NCBI GenBank assembly: GCA_964486145.1
Contig: CAZAMT010000146.1
Coordinates: forward strand, 1-9,739
Direction of reading: 5' to 3'
Length of the DNA: 9,739 bases
Source of the DNA: CAZAMT01 sp964486145
GTDB lineage: Bacteria > Bacteroidota > Bacteroidia > Bacteroidales > JAAAOM01
In this document: piece after piece, positions 6,944 to 9,739 of the stretch
How the letters are laid out: each line of letters begins with the position of its first letter
Position numbering within the stretch: position 1 is the first letter of the stretch
Notes under the pieces: generated by a model
The model's database searches: none
What the model was told of the DNA's origin: nothing
What the model saw: the letters and a program-made list of their open reading frames with translations, nothing else
Translations under genes and position numbers: made by a program

Positions 6944-7363
6944 TTAGATCAATTCAATCAAAACATCTCCCTGTAAAACACTATCATTTGGTCTCACATT
7001 AATTTTTTCAACTACCCCGTCTTTTTCAGCGAGTACGTTATTTTCCATCTTCATGGCTTCCATAATTAGAAGCGTGTCTCCTTTTTTAACAATATCACCT
7101 ACTTTAACTGATATTTCCATAATTGTACCTGGCAACGGTGCTACAACAGGCAGCGTTGCCCCCCCTTCTTTTTTTTCAACCTGTTTCCCTTTGTCTGGCA
7201 TAACTTTTCTAACGAGGGTTGGTGTTTTCGTTTGTTTTACTTCACGTTGAATTTCAACTTCATACGTTGTACCGTTAACCTCAATGGTGGCAACATTTTC
7301 TTCAATTTTCCCAATTTCAACTTCGTACTCATTGCCGCGTATGGTAAACTTAAATTTATTCAT
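6944..7363 (-). CDS. mmdC: Biotin carrier protein of methylmalonyl-CoA decarboxylase (gamma subunit)
   Basis: Carries the carboxyl group as carboxybiotin from the alpha subunit to the membrane beta subunit. The C-terminal biotinyl domain (about 70-139) holds the motif EAMKMEN (102-108); Lys105 is the expected biotinylation site and lies 34 residues from the C-terminus, the classical distance. APLPGTI (75-81) is the other hairpin of the biotinyl fold. Residues 1-45 form a beta-rich N-terminal region often seen in these carriers, and a flexible Lys/Glu/Pro linker (about 46-72) joins the two. The length of 139 fits the family. It needs a biotin protein ligase encoded elsewhere. It lies 14 bases after the OadG gene and 67 bases before the beta subunit gene, so all four probably share one transcript. 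Confidence 0.94.
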   Translation of the reverse strand: MNKFKFTIRGNEYEVEIGKIEENVATIEVNGTTYEVEIQREVKQTKTPTLVRKVMPDKGKQVEKKEGGATLPVVAPLPGTIMEISVKVGDIVKKGDTLLIMEAMKMENNVLAEKDGVVEKINVRPNDSVLQGDVLIELI

Positions 7364-7377
7364 TGAATTTTGATGTT

Positions 7378-7758
7378 TTACAACCTGTTGAACGTATTTC
7401 TTACATTATATATCTTTGAACTCCACGGAGAATATGTTCGGGATACCCTTTTAATGGTCGATTTAAAACTCTCTACATCATGTGCTTCATTAAAATGCAT
7501 ATACAGGGCCATGCTGATTGCTGCATTTACCTCTCCTGTAATGTTATCTGTATCATCAATGCCATCTATCGGCTTACCTTTTTTTGCAAGGTCCCTTCGT
7601 CTTTTCATTTTTAAAACTTTAGGTAACAAAAAAAACACTAAATACAGCAAAACAAGAGCAGCAAACACAACCAAATAACCAACAATAAATATGGTGACAT
7701 TATCGGTATTTACTGCTGAAAAATCAAAAACTACCTTTAAAATGGAATCGACAATCAT
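7378..7758 (-). CDS. mmdD: OadG-family membrane anchor subunit of the decarboxylase Na+ pump
   Basis: Small membrane subunit (126 residues) that, in oxaloacetate and methylmalonyl-CoA decarboxylases, holds the soluble carboxyltransferase and the membrane beta subunit together. One strong transmembrane helix spans about residues 22-46, followed by a basic patch (KMKRRRDLAKK, 50-60) expected on the cytoplasmic side. The C-terminal part, from GEVNAAISMALYMHFNEAHD (75-94) to TIKRVSRTYSPWSSKIYNVR (101-120), is what I recognise as the Bacteroidota form of OadG; the Thr-Tyr-Ser-Pro-Trp-Ser stretch is characteristic. It sits between mmdA (12 bases) and the biotin carrier (14 bases), the usual order. 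The symbol is by analogy with the delta subunit of Veillonella and Propionigenium; the protein could equally be named an oadG homologue. Confidence 0.88.
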   Translation of the reverse strand: MIVDSILKVVFDFSAVNTDNVTIFIVGYLVVFAALVLLYLVFFLLPKVLKMKRRRDLAKKGKPIDGIDDTDNITGEVNAAISMALYMHFNEAHDVESFKSTIKRVSRTYSPWSSKIYNVRNTFNRL

Positions 7759-7770
7759 TTTTTAAATCCT

Positions 7771-9330
7771 TTACAATGGTATATTGGAATGTTTTTTGGG
7801 CGGAAGCAATTCTTTTTTTGTTGCCAGGGTATGCAATCCCCTGATAATTCTGAACCTGGTATTTCGCGGTTCGATCACATCATCAATGTAACCAAATTTA
7901 GCAGCCTGATAAGGATTGGCAAACTTGTTTCTGTATTCATCCTCCTTTTCTTCTATGTATCGCTGCAATTCACTTGGGTCACCAATTTGAGATAGATTCC
8001 TTCCTTCAAGTATTTCAATGGCTCCTTTAGGGCCCATTACGGCAATTTCTGCTGATGGCCAGGCATAGTTCAAATCTCCACGCAATTGTTTACAACCCAT
8101 AACATCATGTGCACCTCCATATGATTTTCTGAGTGTTATGGTGATTTTAGGTATGGTTGCCTCTCCATATGCGAACAATAATTTTGCACCATGAATAATT
8201 ATGCCACCGTACTCCTGAGAGCTACCGGGTAAGAATCCGGGCACATCCACCAATGTTATGATTGGAATATTAAACGCATCACAAAACCTCACAAAACGGG
8301 CTGCCTTCCGTGATGCATTGATATCCAATACACCGGCAAGATAATTGGGTTGGTTGGCTACAATGCCCACTGAAATACCATTAAAACGCGCAAAACCAAC
8401 AACCATGTTTTTTGAGTAATCGCTCTGTATTTCAAGAAATTCGTTGTTATCAACCAGTAGATGTATGACATCGAGAATATTATAGGGTTTGTTGGGATCA
8501 TCCGGTATAATTGAGTTAAGCTCATCCTCCACCCTGTCGATGGGATCACCGGTATCAAGAATGGGTGCATCCTCAAGGTTATTTTGAGGCAAATAGCTTA
8601 TGAGCTTACGTATGAGTAACAGCCCTTCTTCCTCATCTGCAGAAATAAAATGTGCCACACCCGATTTTGTACTGTGAATACTCGCACCTCCAAGATCTTC
8701 GGTTGATATTTTTTCACCAGTAACTGTTTTTGTAACTTTTGGTCCTGTAACAAACATATAGCTGGTCTGATCGCTCATAATTATAAAATCAGTAAGGGCA
8801 GGTGAATAAACAGCTCCACCGGCACATGGACCAAACACCGCTGAAATCTGAGGTATTACTCCTGATGCAAGAATGTTTCTTTCAAAAATTTCAGCATAAC
8901 CAGCCAGGCTGCGCACACCTTCCTGTATCCTGGCACCACCGCTATCATTAATTCCAATTAGCGGAGCACCAACCTTCATGGCCTGATCCATGATTTTGCA
9001 GATTTTTTGTGCAAATGTTTCGGAAAGTGATCCGCCGAAAATGGTAAAGTCCTGCGAAAAAACGTAAACCACCCGGCCATCGATAGTACCATGACCTGTA
9101 ACTACTCCATCTGATAAAAACAATTTCTTATCAAGACCAAAATCAGTGCTTCGATGGGTCATAAACATGTCATACTCCTCAAAGCTCCCTTCATCCAGGA
9201 GAATTTCAATGCGTTCGCGCGCCGTTAATTTTCCTTTTTTATGTTGCGCTTCAATTCGTTCAACACCACCACCCAAACGGGCTTTTTCTCGCAATTCAAT
9301 TAATTCCTTAATTTTTTTCTGACTTTCCAT
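7771..9330 (-). CDS. mmdA: Methylmalonyl-CoA decarboxylase alpha subunit (acyl-CoA carboxyltransferase)
   Basis: Cytoplasmic carboxyltransferase that moves the carboxyl group of (S)-methylmalonyl-CoA to biotin on the carrier protein encoded two genes downstream. The 519 residues are full length for the family. Visible family motifs are SGGARIQEG (130-138), GPCAGGAVYSPALTDF (167-182), PGFLPGSSQEYGGII (364-378), RKSYGGAHDVM (401-411) and YAWPSAEIAVMGPKGA (422-437). The two Gly-Gly-rich turns match the acyl-CoA and biotin oxyanion-hole regions of crotonase-fold carboxyltransferases, and the C-terminus PPKKHSNIPL is typical. By sequence alone it could be a propionyl-CoA carboxylase beta chain. 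The operon decides: it is followed by OadG, biotin-carrier and OadB genes and there is no biotin carboxylase, so decarboxylation with Na+ export is the likely role. It is first in the operon, 12 bases before the next gene. The start at 9330 precedes the conserved N-terminal helix. Confidence 0.95.
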   Translation of the reverse strand: MESQKKIKELIELREKARLGGGVERIEAQHKKGKLTARERIEILLDEGSFEEYDMFMTHRSTDFGLDKKLFLSDGVVTGHGTIDGRVVYVFSQDFTIFGGSLSETFAQKICKIMDQAMKVGAPLIGINDSGGARIQEGVRSLAGYAEIFERNILASGVIPQISAVFGPCAGGAVYSPALTDFIIMSDQTSYMFVTGPKVTKTVTGEKISTEDLGGASIHSTKSGVAHFISADEEEGLLLIRKLISYLPQNNLEDAPILDTGDPIDRVEDELNSIIPDDPNKPYNILDVIHLLVDNNEFLEIQSDYSKNMVVGFARFNGISVGIVANQPNYLAGVLDINASRKAARFVRFCDAFNIPIITLVDVPGFLPGSSQEYGGIIIHGAKLLFAYGEATIPKITITLRKSYGGAHDVMGCKQLRGDLNYAWPSAEIAVMGPKGAIEILEGRNLSQIGDPSELQRYIEEKEDEYRNKFANPYQAAKFGYIDDVIEPRNTRFRIIRGLHTLATKKELLPPKKHSNIPL

Positions 9331-9345
9331 AATAAAATTGATTTA

Positions 9346-9357
9346 CCATCTCGATGG
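9346..9357. repeat. Short inverted repeat in the mmdA leader
   Basis: CCATC and GATGG flank two central bases, 16 bases before the mmdA start codon. It is too tight to form an RNA hairpin, so if functional it would be a protein-binding dyad. A repeat this short can arise by chance. Confidence 0.25.
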
Positions 9358-9410
9358 ACTTGTACATTCATTTTTGCCGTGTTTACTTTGCACAGGAGAG
9401 AAATGAAGCA

Positions 9411-9446
9411 CAAAAATAGTATTCTTTACGTAAACTTAACGTACAA
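9411..9446 (-). promoter_or_regulatory. Candidate mmd operon promoter with paired ACGTA repeats
   Basis: Read on the minus strand, TATTTTTG (9418-9411) matches the Bacteroidota -7 consensus TAnnTTTG exactly. The nearest upstream TTG (9446-9444) is 25 bases away, longer than the usual 19-21, so the -33 element is weak. In that place lie two ACGTA motifs (9428-9432 and 9439-9443) whose starts are 11 bases apart, the first within a perfect 10-base palindrome TTTACGTAAA (9425-9434). This suggests an activator-dependent promoter with a leader of about 75 bases, but it rests on pattern alone. Confidence 0.4.
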
Positions 9447-9675
9447 GACAACAAAAAACCAAATGAAAAATTGTTGTTATATAACACGTTGTAAGCAAGC
9501 CTGAGACCGACCCACTCCGAAAAAAAACAGACAGTGTAAATGAACTCTTTGACAAATTGAATAACCCGACACTTCATTCGACCCAAGTTTAAATTTTTAT
9601 GCCAACGCTCATTTGGCACATTGGCAAGCCGCTCAGGCCAACTCATCCCGATAGTTATCAGCGTTTTTTTCAGAT

Positions 9676-9715
9676 ATATTAACTTTAGTGACTTAAGATG
9701 TAAGTTAGTTAATAT
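9676..9715. repeat. Long interrupted hairpin near the right edge
   Basis: ATATTAACT (9676-9684) pairs perfectly with AGTTAATAT (9707-9715). Inside them ACTTA (9691-9695) pairs with TAAGT (9701-9705) around a 5-base loop. This leaves an asymmetric internal loop of six bases on one side and one on the other. No T-run follows on either strand, so it does not look like an intrinsic terminator; an operator or element end is more likely. Confidence 0.45.
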
Positions 9716-9724
9716 GAAACACCC

Positions 9725-9739
9725 ATGACGAGTAAATTT
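9725..9739 (+). CDS. Possible start of a divergent gene, cut by the window edge
   Basis: ATG at 9725 opens a frame of five codons (MTSKF) that runs off the window. It would be divergent from mmdA, with the hairpin at 9676-9715 in its upstream region. Five codons cannot prove a gene. Confidence 0.15.

Larger units (their letters stand above)
9470..9739. other. Structured gene-free stretch upstream of mmdA, possible interspersed element
   Basis: With 9331-9469 this is the largest gene-free block in the window. It contains a perfect 12-base palindrome TGTTATATAACA (9475-9486), GCCTGAG near 9500 with its reverse complement CTCAGGC near 9632, and a longer hairpin near the right end. Base composition is visibly richer in C and G between 9490 and 9660 than in other intergenic DNA here. 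A minus-strand reading frame of 87 residues covers part of it but looks non-coding. The layout resembles the small repeated or integron-site-like elements scattered between genes of many Bacteroidota. That resemblance is from memory and not shown by a second copy in this window. Confidence 0.3.

Noticed and set aside
8358..8576. Second minus-strand frame inside mmdA
   Set aside because: It is a shifted frame within a full-length, uninterrupted carboxyltransferase gene.
7771..9330. Propionyl-CoA carboxylase beta chain as the identity of mmdA
   Set aside because: Sequence alone allows it, but OadG, biotin carrier and OadB genes follow directly and no biotin carboxylase is present.
5539..9330. 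Oxaloacetate decarboxylase or glutaconyl-CoA decarboxylase as the identity of the pump
   Set aside because: The carboxyltransferase is the acyl-CoA type, not the pyruvate-carboxylase-like OadA type. Its motifs and the C-terminus PPKKHSNIPL fit the methylmalonyl/propionyl-CoA branch better than glutaconyl-CoA enzymes.
9383..9646. Minus-strand frame of 87 residues upstream of mmdA
   Set aside because: Its composition is odd (many Trp, Cys and Phe), it covers the candidate mmd promoter and palindromes, and I recognise no domain. It is more likely a chance frame through a structured or repeated element.
1..9739. CRISPR array, tRNA, rRNA or transposase
   Set aside because: No regularly spaced repeats, cloverleaf-like sequence, rRNA signature or transposase motif was seen by eye on either strand.

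Overview
The window looks like chromosomal DNA of a Bacteroidota member, probably an anaerobic or facultative Bacteroidales/Marinilabiliales-type bacterium. The clues are AT-rich DNA, starts without clear Shine-Dalgarno sequences, candidate promoters of the TTG / TAnnTTTG type, signal peptides ending in 'LFAQ' or 'VFAD', a DUF3857 protein, and a sodium-pumping methylmalonyl-CoA decarboxylase. This assignment is inferred from gene content; there is no rRNA. Every convincing gene lies on the minus strand, so transcription runs from high to low coordinates.

Right part (9739 to 5539): a 409-base gene-free stretch (9331-9739) holds a candidate promoter, palindromes and a possible interspersed element. 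Then comes a tight four-gene operon: mmdA (carboxyltransferase), an OadG-type membrane anchor, a biotin carrier and OadB-type beta subunit. Together these form a complete membrane complex that should decarboxylate (S)-methylmalonyl-CoA to propionyl-CoA and export Na+, the energy-conserving step of the succinate-to-propionate route. An intrinsic terminator lies about 130 bases beyond the last gene.

Middle (5303 to 2795): an exported 302-residue protein I do not recognise, followed by a hairpin. Next is a two-gene unit with a candidate promoter and a 7-base gene overlap. It encodes a small ABM-fold (LsrG/YgiN-like) protein and an iron-type alcohol dehydrogenase in which one of the usual four metal ligands is Gln instead of His.

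Left part (2649 to 1): a SiaC/SiaB pair (DUF1987 phosphoprotein and GHKL-fold kinase) with no phosphatase or diguanylate cyclase beside it in the window. It is followed by an exported DUF3857/transglutaminase-like protein whose nucleophile position is Ser. An AT-rich hairpin separates the last two units. The first 72 bases hold the end of this unit and possibly the start of another gene.

No tRNA, rRNA, CRISPR array or transposase was seen. No clearly new system is visible. The items most worth following up are the ABM/Fe-ADH pair, the SiaBC pair, the unknown exported protein and the structured DNA upstream of mmdA.
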